Assembly (NCBI GenBank): GCA_949840885.1
Contig: CATKYJ010000019.1
Span: 18,541-82,540, forward strand
Source of the DNA: an uncultured Acetatifactor sp.
GTDB lineage: Bacteria; Bacillota; Clostridia; Lachnospirales; Lachnospiraceae
DNA length: 64,000 bases
Reading direction: 5' to 3'
Made by a program: the position numbers and the translations under genes
Part shown: positions 1 through 9,022 of the stretch, in pieces
How the letters are laid out: every line of letters starts with the position of its first letter
Position numbering within the stretch: the first letter of the stretch is position 1
The notes under the pieces: model-generated
The model's database searches: none
The model's input: only the letters and a program-made list of their open reading frames with translations
What the model was told of the DNA's origin: nothing

Positions 1-652
1 CCAGGAGCCTGCGCGCTCCTTCCTGTATGGCCTGTCCGTCCCAGGTGCCGCCCGAAAATTCTCCCTCCATGCCACACAGCTTCATCAGTTCCGTTTCGTT
101 GGGCGTCAGATAGTCCAGTCCCCGGTAAATCTCATCCGGAATATGCTCCGGCGCGGGAGCAGGGTTTAAAATCACTTTTCCGTGGACAGCCCTGGCATCC
201 AGAATCGCCCTGTACAGCGCCTTTTGAGGAATTTCCATCTGAACCAAGACAATACCGGCGGATCGGATGACTTCCCTTTTGCTTTTTATGTAATCCTCAT
301 CGCAGGAAAGGTTCGCCCCCTGGCTGACCACAATACAGTTGCCTCCGTTTTCCTCCACACAGATAAAAGCGCTCCCCGTGGAGATGGTCCTGTCGGTTTT
401 GATATCGGAAACATCCACTCCCGCCTCTCTTAGCGCCTGGGTATGCTTCCTCCCGAAGTCATCATCGCCCACACAGCCCAGCATCCTGACCTTTCCTCCC
501 AGCCGTGCGGCTGCCATTGCCTGATTCGCCCCTTTGCCTCCAAGACCAAAGGAAAGATTCCTCGCAAGGATGGTCTCTCCGGTCTTCGGCAGTTCTTTCA
601 CCCTGATTGTCATATCTACGTTCATGCTTCCGATCACAAGGATATCACCCAT
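1..652 (-). CDS. rbsK: Ribokinase (PfkB family), 3' end outside window
   Basis: Phosphorylates ribose or a similar pentose at O5 using ATP, in the cytoplasm. Only the first 217 codons are in the window. The N-terminus carries the PfkB substrate-binding stretch around GSMNVDMTIR and the signature GLGGKGANQA, followed by the middle of the Rossmann-like kinase fold (NPAPAPEHIP, LTPNETELMKL). The ATP-binding and catalytic GAGD motif would lie beyond base 1. The ATG at 652 follows GGGAG with 7-base spacing. It is transcribed away from the LacI-kinase fusion across a shared control region, which suggests regulation by that fusion protein. The substrate is not certain from sequence; another PfkB sugar kinase is possible. 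Confidence 0.85.
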   Translation of the reverse strand, partial: MGDILVIGSMNVDMTIRVKELPKTGETILARNLSFGLGGKGANQAMAAARLGGKVRMLGCVGDDDFGRKHTQALREAGVDVSDIKTDRTISTGSAFICVEENGGNCIVVSQGANLSCDEDYIKSKREVIRSAGIVLVQMEIPQKALYRAILDARAVHGKVILNPAPAPEHIPDEIYRGLDYLTPNETELMKLCGMEGEFSGGTWDGQAIQEGARRLL

Positions 653-782
653 TGCATTACTCCCTTTCGCGCCGGGGCGGCCGCCGGCGGCTTGCCATTG
701 TTCCGTAAGCCGAAACAAGAAACGGAAACGGCTTTCGTCACAATGTTATGATAAATTAGTTTCGTAAAATATTTTACTTACT

Positions 783-841
783 TGATTTTTTCACATAAAT
801 AGTGTAAAGTCAATATTAAATATACAACATGCACAAGAAAG
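783..841 (-). promoter_or_regulatory. 59-bp regulatory element, copy 1
   Basis: This segment matches 4624-4682 at 57 of 59 positions. In both places it sits in the same orientation upstream of a minus-strand gene: here the ribokinase, there the GH127-like gene. Read on the minus strand it contains TTGACT (808-813) and, 17 bases on, a weak AAAAAT -10, so it may hold the minus-strand promoter as well as an operator. I infer that it is the co-regulation site for the LacI-type protein encoded next to it. Confidence 0.6.
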
Positions 842-877
842 TATTTTCTTAACAATTTTTCCTATACTTTCTTGTGC
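831..877. promoter_or_regulatory. Perfect 13-bp inverted repeat, probable operator
   Basis: GCACAAGAAAGTA at 831-843 is the exact reverse complement of 865-877. The two arms are separated by 21 AT-rich bases, placing the centres on the same face of the helix at roughly three turns. It lies just in front of the LacI-kinase gene and overlaps the end of the 59-bp element. A single diverged half-site is present in the copy at 4671-4682. It probably serves as an autoregulatory operator; binding is inferred. Confidence 0.5.
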
Positions 878-911
878 AGAAACAGCAAGCATAAGGAGGC
901 AAAGAACTATT

Positions 912-2816
912 ATGACCATCAACGAAATCGCCCGACTGGCAGACGTGTCTATTTCCACTGTGTCCAAAATCATGAACCACAAAGATCAGAACATCACTGC
1001 CGGGACCCGGGAAAAAGTATTGCAGATTGCAAAAGAATACAACTATGTCCCCTATGCTTCTGCCCGCAGCGCGTCTGTTTCCAAGACCTTTCTGCTGGGT
1101 GTGCTCATACCGGACTTCTCCCAATGCGGGAGGCTGCTGGAAGGAATTCTGGACAGGGCCGCGAGACAGGGCTACCGCGTCATACCTTGCAGCAGCCAGG
1201 GCGATGCGGAAACCGAACTCAAGCATATCTCCGCCCTGTGCAGGGCAAAGGTGGACGGCGTGATCTGGGAGCCCGTGTGCACGGAAAGTCTTTCCCGACA
1301 AAGGTATTTTGAGGAAGAAAGCATCTGTGTCACCAGGCTTTGTGCAGGGACAAAGGACTGCTTTTTCATGGACTACAATACTATAGTCTTTCGTGGCGCA
1401 GAAGAACTCATCCGGCTAAAGCACACGCAGTTTTCTCTGTTGGCAAATTCTCTAAATCCTGCCGATGCCCTGGCCGGCTTCCGCTCCGCCCTCTTCAGCC
1501 ACCAGATCCCCTTTGATCCCGACCGGATCCTTGGGCAGGATTCCCGGGACTGGATCCCAAAAATAAAGTCCCTGGGGCTCACAGGCGCCATCTGCACGGA
1601 TTATCGTGACGCCCTGGAGCTGCTGGCACTGTTAAAGCAGTATCAGTATCAGGTGCCCGGCGATTTTTCCGTCCTGGCGGTCACGGACGACAGGACGGCT
1701 CCGGTGCTGGCCGGATGCGTATCCACGCTTGCAGTCCCCTTTTATTCGTTTGGGATGCATCTGTGCGCCCATCTGTTGGGCCAGTGCGAACAGCACATCG
1801 CGCAGTATGTCCCTTTCGTCCCCGACTGCAGTCCGGACTCTTCCCTGACGCTGGACGTACCGCCCAGCGTAAAGCTTCCCCATATCATTGTAGTTGGCAG
1901 CCTCAACATTGACACCACTCTGAACATCGGACGGCTCCCAAAGCCTGGGGAGACCATTACCGCCCGCCAGACCATCACCCCCGGCGGAAAGGGCACCAAT
2001 CAGGCCGTAGGCGTGGCCAAACTCAACCACAAGGTCACTCTGCTGGGAAATGTGGGAAACGATCTGGAAACAGGACTGATCTATTCCTGCTTAAAAGAAT
2101 ACGGCATCGACATCACGGGCATCCAGAAAGATAAGTCCGCCGATACCGGAAGAGCCTACATTCAGGTACAGGACAGCGGGGAGTCCACAATCACGCTGCT
2201 CACCGGGGCAAACGGCACGCTGACGGCCAGAACCGTGGAGGAGAACAGCCATCTGTTCTCCCATTGCGCCTACTGTCTGCTGCAGACCGAAGTAGCGGTA
2301 GAAGCCATTGAGGCGGCGGCTGCCATTGCCCACCGCCATGGCGTAAAGACGATCCTGAAGCCCTCCTCCGTCTCCCGCTTAAGCGATGGGCTGCTGCGGA
2401 ACACGGACATCTTCCTGCCTAACAGGGCGGAGATGGCAATCATATGCAATGAGGCTCCGGCCTTTTCTTCAGAGGCATTGAACCGACAGGCAGACCGCAT
2501 CCTGGAAAAAGGCGCCGGCGCCGTCATCATCACGCTGGGAGAGGACGGATGCTTTTTAAAGGATGCGGCTCACTCCATGCTCTTTCCGGCAGCGGATTTC
2601 GCCCCCATGGACAAAACCGGCGGCAGCGATGCCTTTATCAGCGCCCTGGCCTCCTATCTTCTGTACGGCTATGGTCTCCATGCCGCGATCCGCATTGCCC
2701 ACTGCGCCGCCGGCTTTTGCATCTCCAGGCAGGGCATTGTCCCCGCTCTGATCGATCAGACATCGCTGGAGAAGTATATCCACAATACCTGCCCGGAACT
2801 GCTGGAAAAAAAGTAA
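912..2816 (+). CDS. LacI-type regulator fused to a ribokinase-like domain
   Basis: A 634-residue fusion. Residues 1-55 are a LacI helix-turn-helix (TINEIARLADVSISTVSKIM). Residues 60-300 resemble the periplasmic-binding sensor core. From about residue 324 (IIVVGSLNIDTTLN) to the end is a PfkB kinase domain with PGGKGTNQA near 357. The final motif reads DKTGGSDAF (567-575): the catalytic Asp is kept, but the usual TTGAGD is altered to KTGGSD, so kinase activity may be reduced or the domain may act as a sensor. The ATG at 912 follows AAGGAGG with 12-base spacing. A separate ribokinase is divergent and a glycosidase is convergent. LacI-PfkB fusions are known in Clostridia; the effector here is unknown. 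Confidence 0.85.
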   Translation: MTINEIARLADVSISTVSKIMNHKDQNITAGTREKVLQIAKEYNYVPYASARSASVSKTFLLGVLIPDFSQCGRLLEGILDRAARQGYRVIPCSSQGDAETELKHISALCRAKVDGVIWEPVCTESLSRQRYFEEESICVTRLCAGTKDCFFMDYNTIVFRGAEELIRLKHTQFSLLANSLNPADALAGFRSALFSHQIPFDPDRILGQDSRDWIPKIKSLGLTGAICTDYRDALELLALLKQYQYQVPGDFSVLAVTDDRTAPVLAGCVSTLAVPFYSFGMHLCAHLLGQCEQHIAQYVPFVPDCSPDSSLTLDVPPSVKLPHIIVVGSLNIDTTLNIGRLPKPGETITARQTITPGGKGTNQAVGVAKLNHKVTLLGNVGNDLETGLIYSCLKEYGIDITGIQKDKSADTGRAYIQVQDSGESTITLLTGANGTLTARTVEENSHLFSHCAYCLLQTEVAVEAIEAAAAIAHRHGVKTILKPSSVSRLSDGLLRNTDIFLPNRAEMAIICNEAPAFSSEALNRQADRILEKGAGAVIITLGEDGCFLKDAAHSMLFPAADFAPMDKTGGSDAFISALASYLLYGYGLHAAIRIAHCAAGFCISRQGIVPALIDQTSLEKYIHNTCPELLEKK

Positions 2817-2844
2817 GCCCGGAGGCCGGAACTTATCCGCCTCT

Positions 2845-4575
2845 TTACGTATCCTGCATGCAGGAAAGCCATGTCACATACCGGCTCCCGGTCCCGCCCA
2901 GATGGCAAAAGTCGCAGAGCGTAATGCCGTCAGAGAGCCTGATATAGGTCCGGTCTCCATCGGTAAGGGACGGCGTCTTCACAATTTCCGCACAGGAAAG
3001 CGGCGGAAGCTTCGTGATGTCATGCCCGCGGCACAGGGATGTATCGCACCCGAAAAGCAAAGGCCCCCTCAGTACGCTTACCTTGTCGGCATACTCCCCG
3101 CCGCCCTGCTCGAACCGAGTGGAAAAATCGAATTCCAGCCGAATCCGGCAGCTTCCCTGGCAGGAAAACCGGTAATATTCCCCTGCCACGGCAGCACGCT
3201 CCTCTTCGTCCACAAAAAGTCTGGTCCTCTTTGACCATTCCGGAATGCGCAGCCACACCTCCCCGGCATGGCCCCCAATCGTTGCCTCCACCTGGTTCTG
3301 GGAGGGATAAAGCCCTTGTACCTCAATCTGCGCGCCGTTTTCCAGGACCACCTTTCCCCGCTCCCAGGAATTGATGACAAGTGCACCATCATCATTCTGT
3401 GCAAAGGCCCACTCGCTGATCATCCCCACGGCCCGGGCGGCGTTTACCGAGCAGCAGTTCAGTTCCGGAGATCCTGCCCTGCTCTGGAAAACAATCTGTT
3501 GGAAATTGGCCACGCGCTCCCCGCACATGGGCGTATTATAGGTAGACCACCTTCCGGTGGGCGACCAGATCCCCAGACAGGCGTTGTAATGGGAGCGCTC
3601 CAGAAAGTCGATGATCCTGCTCTCCCCCGTCAGCTTATACACCTCCACTGCCAGCGCATTATAGGCAATGACGCAGCATGTCTCGATTTTTCCGTTTTCG
3701 TATGGATTCCCCAAGGCCTGCTCGTAGGTGGAAAATCCTCCCGTATTGTGGACGTCCGTTCTCAGAATGGAGTCAAAAATCTGTTTACAGGCCCGCAGAT
3801 AATCCTCTTTTCCGGTAGCCCGGTACATTTCCGCAAACCCCATAATGGTGTGCAGGCTCTCCCACCTGGGCTTCGGGCATTGGTAGAACTCCCGTCCGGC
3901 CAGCGCATGCTCCAGATAATTTCCCGCGTTGGGGTCCGCAATGTCCCGCTCCAGCTCCAGCGCAAAGTCCAGGTATTCCTTTTTCCCGGTCTGGTTGTAG
4001 AGCAAAGCGAACCCATGGTAAGGAGCCAGATTCATCTCCGTGCAGCCGATCTCCACCATTCTCGCATTTCCGGTTTGGGGATTGTAAAATTTCTTTCTGA
4101 AAAGTGCAGCCATCTTTTCCACGCATGCCATGTATTCTGCTTTTTTGGTCTCTCCATACCAGAGCAGAAGTCCGAACATGGCATGGTAATGCGCCCATGC
4201 ATCCCATGTCTTGCCGTTTTCTCCGGGTTCCTGGGAGAATGCCCCGCTCAGGCGGCACTCCCTGCTGTATACTCCCAGATACCCGTCCTCGTCCTGCGCC
4301 GTGACAAACTCGTCCAGGAAACGGATCATATACTGATATAAATCCTGATCTCTTGTCAGGCAGTAAATGTAGTATGCCCCTGTGACATACTTGCCGGCAA
4401 ACTCTCCCGACCAGGGAAGCAGGTCACGGTACGGCTTCTCATCCCGCTCAAAAAACATGTCCAGAATTGCGGGATTGGTCTCCCGCAGTCCCAGCAGCCA
4501 GTTCTTGGTAATGGCTCCGGCCAGCTTCCCGGTCATGCCGGAAAGCGCGCTCTTAGTGATTCCTATTGGTTTCAT
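2845..4575 (-). CDS. GH127-like glycoside hydrolase (DUF1680; putative beta-L-arabinofuranosidase)
   Basis: A 576-residue (alpha/alpha)6-barrel type protein with no signal peptide, so cytoplasmic. The family's zinc and nucleophile residues are visible: E298 and C300 in IETC and the pair C374-C375 in ELNCCSVN, matching the Glu/Cys/Cys-Cys site described for the Bifidobacterium HypBA1 enzyme; E285 is a candidate acid/base. The C-terminal part is beta-rich. I chose the ATG at 4575 because it follows AAGGAGAGG; an upstream in-frame start at 4635 would run through the 59-bp control element. It probably releases a furanosyl sugar that the adjacent kinases could phosphorylate. The exact substrate is inferred from family only; related families GH146 or GH142 cannot be excluded. 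Confidence 0.75.
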   Translation of the reverse strand: MKPIGITKSALSGMTGKLAGAITKNWLLGLRETNPAILDMFFERDEKPYRDLLPWSGEFAGKYVTGAYYIYCLTRDQDLYQYMIRFLDEFVTAQDEDGYLGVYSRECRLSGAFSQEPGENGKTWDAWAHYHAMFGLLLWYGETKKAEYMACVEKMAALFRKKFYNPQTGNARMVEIGCTEMNLAPYHGFALLYNQTGKKEYLDFALELERDIADPNAGNYLEHALAGREFYQCPKPRWESLHTIMGFAEMYRATGKEDYLRACKQIFDSILRTDVHNTGGFSTYEQALGNPYENGKIETCCVIAYNALAVEVYKLTGESRIIDFLERSHYNACLGIWSPTGRWSTYNTPMCGERVANFQQIVFQSRAGSPELNCCSVNAARAVGMISEWAFAQNDDGALVINSWERGKVVLENGAQIEVQGLYPSQNQVEATIGGHAGEVWLRIPEWSKRTRLFVDEEERAAVAGEYYRFSCQGSCRIRLEFDFSTRFEQGGGEYADKVSVLRGPLLFGCDTSLCRGHDITKLPPLSCAEIVKTPSLTDGDRTYIRLSDGITLCDFCHLGGTGSRYVTWLSCMQDT

Positions 4576-4623
4576 ATTCTGCCCTCTCCTTATCTTTCTG
4601 CCGCTTATCGTACCGGCTATACC

Positions 4624-4682
4624 TGATTTTTTCACATAAATAGTGTAAAGTCAATACTAAATATACAATATGCACAAGAAAG
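4624..4682 (-). promoter_or_regulatory. 59-bp regulatory element, copy 2
   Basis: Near-identical to 783-841 (two substitutions). On the minus strand it offers TTGACT (4649-4654) 17 bases from AAAAAT, about 50 bases upstream of the glycosidase start. It ends in the half-site TGCACAAGAAAG; the second arm of the palindrome is degenerate here (CTTTCGCAC near 4706). Confidence 0.6.
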
Positions 4683-4716
4683 CGTAAGCCCACAGCAGTT
4701 CTTCTCTTTCGCACAG

Positions 4717-4755
4717 AAAAAAGACAGGGCACCTTTCATCATCAGGTTCCCTGTC
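4717..4755 (-). terminator. Rho-independent terminator of the small ORF
   Basis: GACAGGG (4723-4729) pairs with CCCTGTC (4749-4755), extended inside by ACCT/AGGT. On the minus strand the stem is followed by six U, ending the 33-codon gene at 4782-4883. Confidence 0.85.
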
Positions 4756-4781
4756 AACAGTATCACACCGGGAGAGATATG

Positions 4782-4883
4782 TCAGTCCTCCAGATACTCC
4801 CTGTAATCCGCCTCGCTGGCAAACAGAACGTATCTGCCGTCCACCAGTCCCATGTAGCCGTCCGCTGTATTGTATCCTTTCAT
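4782..4883 (-). CDS. Small protein, 33 residues, unknown function
   Basis: A complete short gene: ATG at 4883 (a second ATG lies directly upstream at 4886), a strong GGAGG seven bases ahead of it, and an intrinsic terminator after the stop. The product begins MKGYNTADGYMGLVDGR and ends in an acidic, aromatic tail with EADYREYLED. It has no membrane segment and no Cys. The sequence looks protein-like and soluble rather than random. I think similar peptides occur in Lachnospiraceae, but I know no function. It is monocistronic, between mfd and the glycosidase gene. A 26-base hairpin (4938-4963, TTTGAGGG/CCCTCAAA) lies in its upstream region. The rest of 4887-5030 shows nothing I can name. Confidence 0.7.
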   Translation of the reverse strand: MKGYNTADGYMGLVDGRYVLFASEADYREYLED

Positions 4884-5030
4884 CATATTACCTCCTGATC
4901 AGTTCTTGTCTGCTGTTCTGAACAAAAGGTAACATTTTTTGAGGGTCATAAAACTCCCTCAAAGTTCCGAAATACGAATTTTGCTCCCTATGCGGCCTTG
5001 TTTCACGCCTGCCGCCGGCCCCAACGTTTT

Positions 5031-8000
5031 TTACCCCACTGTCTCCGGCACGTCCTCCAGAAAAACTTCCGCGTCTTTCAGGAAATCCTCAGTCCACGCC
5101 ATCAAAAACTCCGCATCCTTTTCCATCAGCCCCGTCTTTTTATATTTATAGGCAAAGGAGGGCTTCCCATAGGCCGTAAAGGTCAGGCTTGGCCCATACT
5201 TGCGCAGGATCACCGGAATTTTCGCCGGGTTCACCTCCGCGTCCGGGCGGAAGAGGAACGTTATCTTCTCATTTTTCCCCTTGACATCCGTCATGTACAG
5301 CTTATGGGCGGCCACCCGGATCAGGGCGATGCGCAGCAGATTGTCCACAGACTTCGGGATCTCCCCGAAGCGGTCCAGCAGTTCGTCCCGCATGTCGTCC
5401 CGCTCCTTTCCGTTCTCAATGCCCGCGATCCGCTTGTAGATGTCCAGTTTCTGCACCTCATTGACGATATAGGTGGGCGGGATAAACGCGTCCACGTCCA
5501 GGTCGATGACCGTGGCGAAATCCTGGGCCACCTTACCTCCCTTTAGGCCCTGGACGGCTTCATTGAGCATCTTGCAGTACAGATCGTACCCCACGGCCTC
5601 CATATGCCCGTGCTGGCGCACCCCCAGGAGGTTTCCCGCCCCCCGGATCTCTAAGTCCCGCATGGCGATCTTGAAGCCGCTGCCTAAGTCGGTGAATTCC
5701 CGGATGGCGGAAAGGCGCTTCTCCGCCACTTCTTTCAGCATCTTGTCCCGCCTGTACATCAAAAAGGCATAGGCGGTGCGATTGGAGCGGCCCACCCGGC
5801 CCCTGAGCTGGTAGAGCTGGGACAGGCCTAAGTTGTCGGAATCGTGGATGATCATGGTGTTTACATTGGAGATGTCCAGTCCGGTCTCTATGATGGTGGT
5901 GGACACCAGCACGTCGATCTCCCCGCCTATAAAGTCAAACATGATCTTCTCCAGGTCGTTTTCTTTCATCTGGCCGTGGGCGTAGGATACGGTGGCATCG
6001 GGCAGCAGCGCCGCCAGTCCGGCAGTGACGTCCGCAATGTTGTTCACCCTGTTGTACACATAGTATACCTGCCCGCCCCTGGCCAGTTCTCTGGAGATGG
6101 CTTCCCGCACCAGCTCCTCGTTGTACTCGCAGACAAAAGTCTGGATGGGCTGGCGGTCCCCCGGAGGCTCCTCCAGCACGCTCATGTCCCGTATGCCGAT
6201 GAGACTCATGTGCAGCGTCCTGGGGATGGGGGTGGCGGTGAGGGTCAGCACGTCCACATTTTCCTTTAGCTTCTTTATCTTTTCCTTATGAGTGACGCCG
6301 AAGCGCTGCTCCTCGTCTATGATCAGCAGGCCCAGATCCTTGAATTTCACATCCGCCGACAAAACCCTGTGGGTGCCGATGACGATGTCCACCAGGCCTT
6401 TCTGGAGGTCCGTTATCGTCTTTTTGATCTCCCCGGCGGTGCGGAAGCGGCTCATGAGTTCTATGCGGATGGGATAGTCTTTCATGCGCTGTACGAAAGT
6501 AGTGTGGTGCTGCTGGGCCAGGATGGTGGTGGGCACCAGGTACACCACCTGCTTTCCCTCCTGGACAGCCTTGAACGCGGCCCGGATGGCGATTTCCGTC
6601 TTGCCGTAGCCCACGTCCCCGCAGATGAGCCGGTCCATAATCTTGTGGCTCTCCATGTCCGCTTTCGTGTCCGCAATGGCCGTCAGCTGATCTTCCGTCT
6701 CCTCAAAGGGGAACATCTCCTCAAACTCCCGCTGCCACACCGTGTCCTTTTCATAGGCATGGCCTTCGCTCTGCTGGCGCAGGGCATAGAGCTGTACCAG
6801 GTCTGTGGCCACCTCGTTTACGGCGCTGCGCACCTTGGTCTTGGTGCGCTCCCATTCCTTTGAGCCCAGCTTGTTCAGCTTCGGCTTCCTGGCATCGGCG
6901 GAGGCATACTTCTGGATCACGTCCAGGCCTGTTGCCAGCACATAGAGATTGCCGCCGTCCCGGTACTCTATCTTGATGTAGTCCTTGACCACGCCCTCCA
7001 TCTCCACCTTTTCGATGCCCTGGTAGATCCCTAAGCCGTGGCTTTCGTGAACCACGTAGTCCCCTACTTTCAGGTCGCCCATATCCTTGATTTTCTGGCC
7101 CTCGTAGAGTTTTTTCGCACGCTTCTTCTTTTTCTCTGCGCCGAAGATATCGGTCTCGGAAAGCACCACGAATTTCAGGAGCGGGTACTCGAAGCCCTTG
7201 TCTACATGCCCGTAGTATGTCACCACCTCCCCGGCCTGCACCTCCCGCAGGGGATCCTCCGTGTAGATGGCGGTGAGCTCCTGATCCCGCAGATCCTCCG
7301 CCAGGCGCTTTGCCCGGGTGCGGGAGCCGGACAGCAGCAGGACGCGGTATCCGTTCCTGCGGAATACTTTCAGGTCTTTCACCAGGGCCTCGAAGCTGTT
7401 ATTGTAGGGGGCCAGATTCCTGGCGGCCACGTCCAGTTTCCGGTCGGGCTTGAAATAACCTTTTGTGTCCATGGTGGACAGGGTGACTATGCTGCCCTTT
7501 AAGAGATTGGCAGCCACCTGCTCCCCGCTGTAAAGGACATTCATCTGGCCGGGCAGGATATACCCTTTCTCCGCGCGCTGCCGCATGCTCTCGGAGAACT
7601 CCAGCTCTATGGCAGCCGCCTGTTCCCTGACACGGTTAGGCTCGTCTATGAAATACACCGGCCCGGCATTGCCCGCAGCCGCGCCCAAGGTACCGCCCGC
7701 CGACCTCCCGCCTGCCTCACCCAAAGCGCTGCCTCCGGCCAGCCTGCCGCTCCCCGGCCTGCCGCCCTCGCCCGCGGCAGAGCCGCCCCTGGCGATCCGC
7801 CCCAAAATCTCCGGCAGGGTCATGGTATCCTCATAGAAATACCGGATATACCCCTCCAGGTTCACCTTAGCCTTGAATTCCAGAAGCTGTTCCTTTAATT
7901 CCTTTACCTGGGATGAGATGCGGTGGGCCTCCTCGGTCTGAAAGGCCTCCCGGAAAATTTTCTGCTGCTTCGCGCTCTCGGCCTCCAGTTTTTTAAGACC

Positions 8001-8702
8001 TGCCCGGATGCGTTCCTCCTCCAGCACGAATTCCGAAGCGGGGAAGACGGAAACACCCTCCAGATTCTCGATGGAGCGCTGGCTTAAGATGTCAAAGCTG
8101 CGGATGGACTCCACCTCGTCCCCCCACAGTTCGATGCGGTAAGGGTTCTCCTCAGTCAGGTCGAAGATGTCGATAATGCCGCCCCGGACGGAGAACTGTC
8201 CCTGGCTCTCCACCTGGTAGCTCTTTTCGTAGCCCATGTCCACCAGCCGCCTGCACAGCCCTCCCTCGTCCAGAGTGCTGCCCTTGTACACATCTATTAC
8301 ATCTCTGTCAGCGTCCCACAGCACCTGGGGGGACATGAGAGCGGCATAGGTGGTGACTATTGTCACAGGCTTCCTCTCCATGAGCCTGCGTAGGACTTTG
8401 ACCCGTTCCTTTACCAGTTGGTTGCCGTGGATGTCCGCCTGGAAGAAGATCAGATCCTTGGCGGGATACAGCATGACATTCCTGTCGTAAAATTTATATT
8501 CCTCAAAGATTTCCTTTGCTTTCAGGTCACTGTAAGTGACGATGACCTTGATTCGAAAGCCATCGCCCAACCCATAGATCATATGCAGCTTCTGGGAGTC
8601 CACGCACCCGGTGAGGGCCGTGACGCCCGCCCCTTTCCGGATAGCCTCCCTGATATTGCCGTATTCCGCCAGCTCCTGCAGCGGCGCCAGTAATGCCTGC
8701 AT
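5031..8702 (-). CDS. mfd: Transcription-repair coupling factor Mfd
   Basis: A DNA translocase that removes RNA polymerase stalled at lesions and recruits UvrA. The 1223-residue product shows the full order: UvrB-homology region, RNA-polymerase interaction domain (GDYVVHESHGLGIYQGI), helicase core with Walker A GDVGYGKTE near 697, DEEQRFG near 792, LTATPIPRTL and QLRGRVGRS, and the C-terminal TRCF domain. It is about 50 residues longer than usual because of a Gly/Ala-rich insertion at about 303-347, encoded by very GC-rich DNA at 7660-7795. The ATG at 8702 follows TCCTCC-complement AGGAGG. It follows pth on the same strand, the common Firmicutes order, but a 320-bp gap with a structured repeat separates them. 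Confidence 0.97.
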   Translation of the reverse strand: MQALLAPLQELAEYGNIREAIRKGAGVTALTGCVDSQKLHMIYGLGDGFRIKVIVTYSDLKAKEIFEEYKFYDRNVMLYPAKDLIFFQADIHGNQLVKERVKVLRRLMERKPVTIVTTYAALMSPQVLWDADRDVIDVYKGSTLDEGGLCRRLVDMGYEKSYQVESQGQFSVRGGIIDIFDLTEENPYRIELWGDEVESIRSFDILSQRSIENLEGVSVFPASEFVLEEERIRAGLKKLEAESAKQQKIFREAFQTEEAHRISSQVKELKEQLLEFKAKVNLEGYIRYFYEDTMTLPEILGRIARGGSAAGEGGRPGSGRLAGGSALGEAGGRSAGGTLGAAAGNAGPVYFIDEPNRVREQAAAIELEFSESMRQRAEKGYILPGQMNVLYSGEQVAANLLKGSIVTLSTMDTKGYFKPDRKLDVAARNLAPYNNSFEALVKDLKVFRRNGYRVLLLSGSRTRAKRLAEDLRDQELTAIYTEDPLREVQAGEVVTYYGHVDKGFEYPLLKFVVLSETDIFGAEKKKKRAKKLYEGQKIKDMGDLKVGDYVVHESHGLGIYQGIEKVEMEGVVKDYIKIEYRDGGNLYVLATGLDVIQKYASADARKPKLNKLGSKEWERTKTKVRSAVNEVATDLVQLYALRQQSEGHAYEKDTVWQREFEEMFPFEETEDQLTAIADTKADMESHKIMDRLICGDVGYGKTEIAIRAAFKAVQEGKQVVYLVPTTILAQQHHTTFVQRMKDYPIRIELMSRFRTAGEIKKTITDLQKGLVDIVIGTHRVLSADVKFKDLGLLIIDEEQRFGVTHKEKIKKLKENVDVLTLTATPIPRTLHMSLIGIRDMSVLEEPPGDRQPIQTFVCEYNEELVREAISRELARGGQVYYVYNRVNNIADVTAGLAALLPDATVSYAHGQMKENDLEKIMFDFIGGEIDVLVSTTIIETGLDISNVNTMIIHDSDNLGLSQLYQLRGRVGRSNRTAYAFLMYRRDKMLKEVAEKRLSAIREFTDLGSGFKIAMRDLEIRGAGNLLGVRQHGHMEAVGYDLYCKMLNEAVQGLKGGKVAQDFATVIDLDVDAFIPPTYIVNEVQKLDIYKRIAGIENGKERDDMRDELLDRFGEIPKSVDNLLRIALIRVAAHKLYMTDVKGKNEKITFLFRPDAEVNPAKIPVILRKYGPSLTFTAYGKPSFAYKYKKTGLMEKDAEFLMAWTEDFLKDAEVFLEDVPETVG

Positions 8703-8784
8703 TGTTTCCTCCTATTTTAAGTCGCTGCGCGACAGCACTAAAGGGTGTGGTTCCTTCGGCGCGCACACCTGTCCAGCTAAACAT

Positions 8785-8950
8785 TGATAATCAAATACCC
8801 CGCTGCAAGCAATGGGGTATCAATCTTGCAGCGCTGCAGAGCAGAAAGTGTCCTTCGGACACTTTGGTATTTGACCCTCGCGGCATTCGTCAAATGTGCA
8901 TGCAAGCATGCCCACTTGACTCATTGCTCGCGGGAATAAATGGCTTGACA
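8785..8950. repeat. Dispersed structured intergenic repeat, copy 1
   Basis: Fills much of the 320-bp gap between mfd and pth. It contains a 9-bp stem AAAGTGTCC/GGACACTTT with a three-base loop, and a second imperfect stem running from GTCAA to TTGAC around GCATGCAAGCATGC, bracketed by CGCG-rich ends. A diverged copy sits at 63590-63730 and a shorter one at 23456-23545. No coding potential. The remaining bases of the gap (8703-8784 and 8951-9022) show nothing I can name. Confidence 0.7.
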
Positions 8951-9022
8951 TCTCTTAGCTGGACTGTTATCTTCTTTCCGTCATCCGCTGTCTGTCCCAC
9001 AGGGCCTGGTCTGCCCAGGGCC

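Noticed and set aside
3268..4341. 357-codon plus-strand frame opposite the glycosidase gene
   Set aside because: Antisense; the minus strand has the GH127 Cys/Glu residues and ribosome site.
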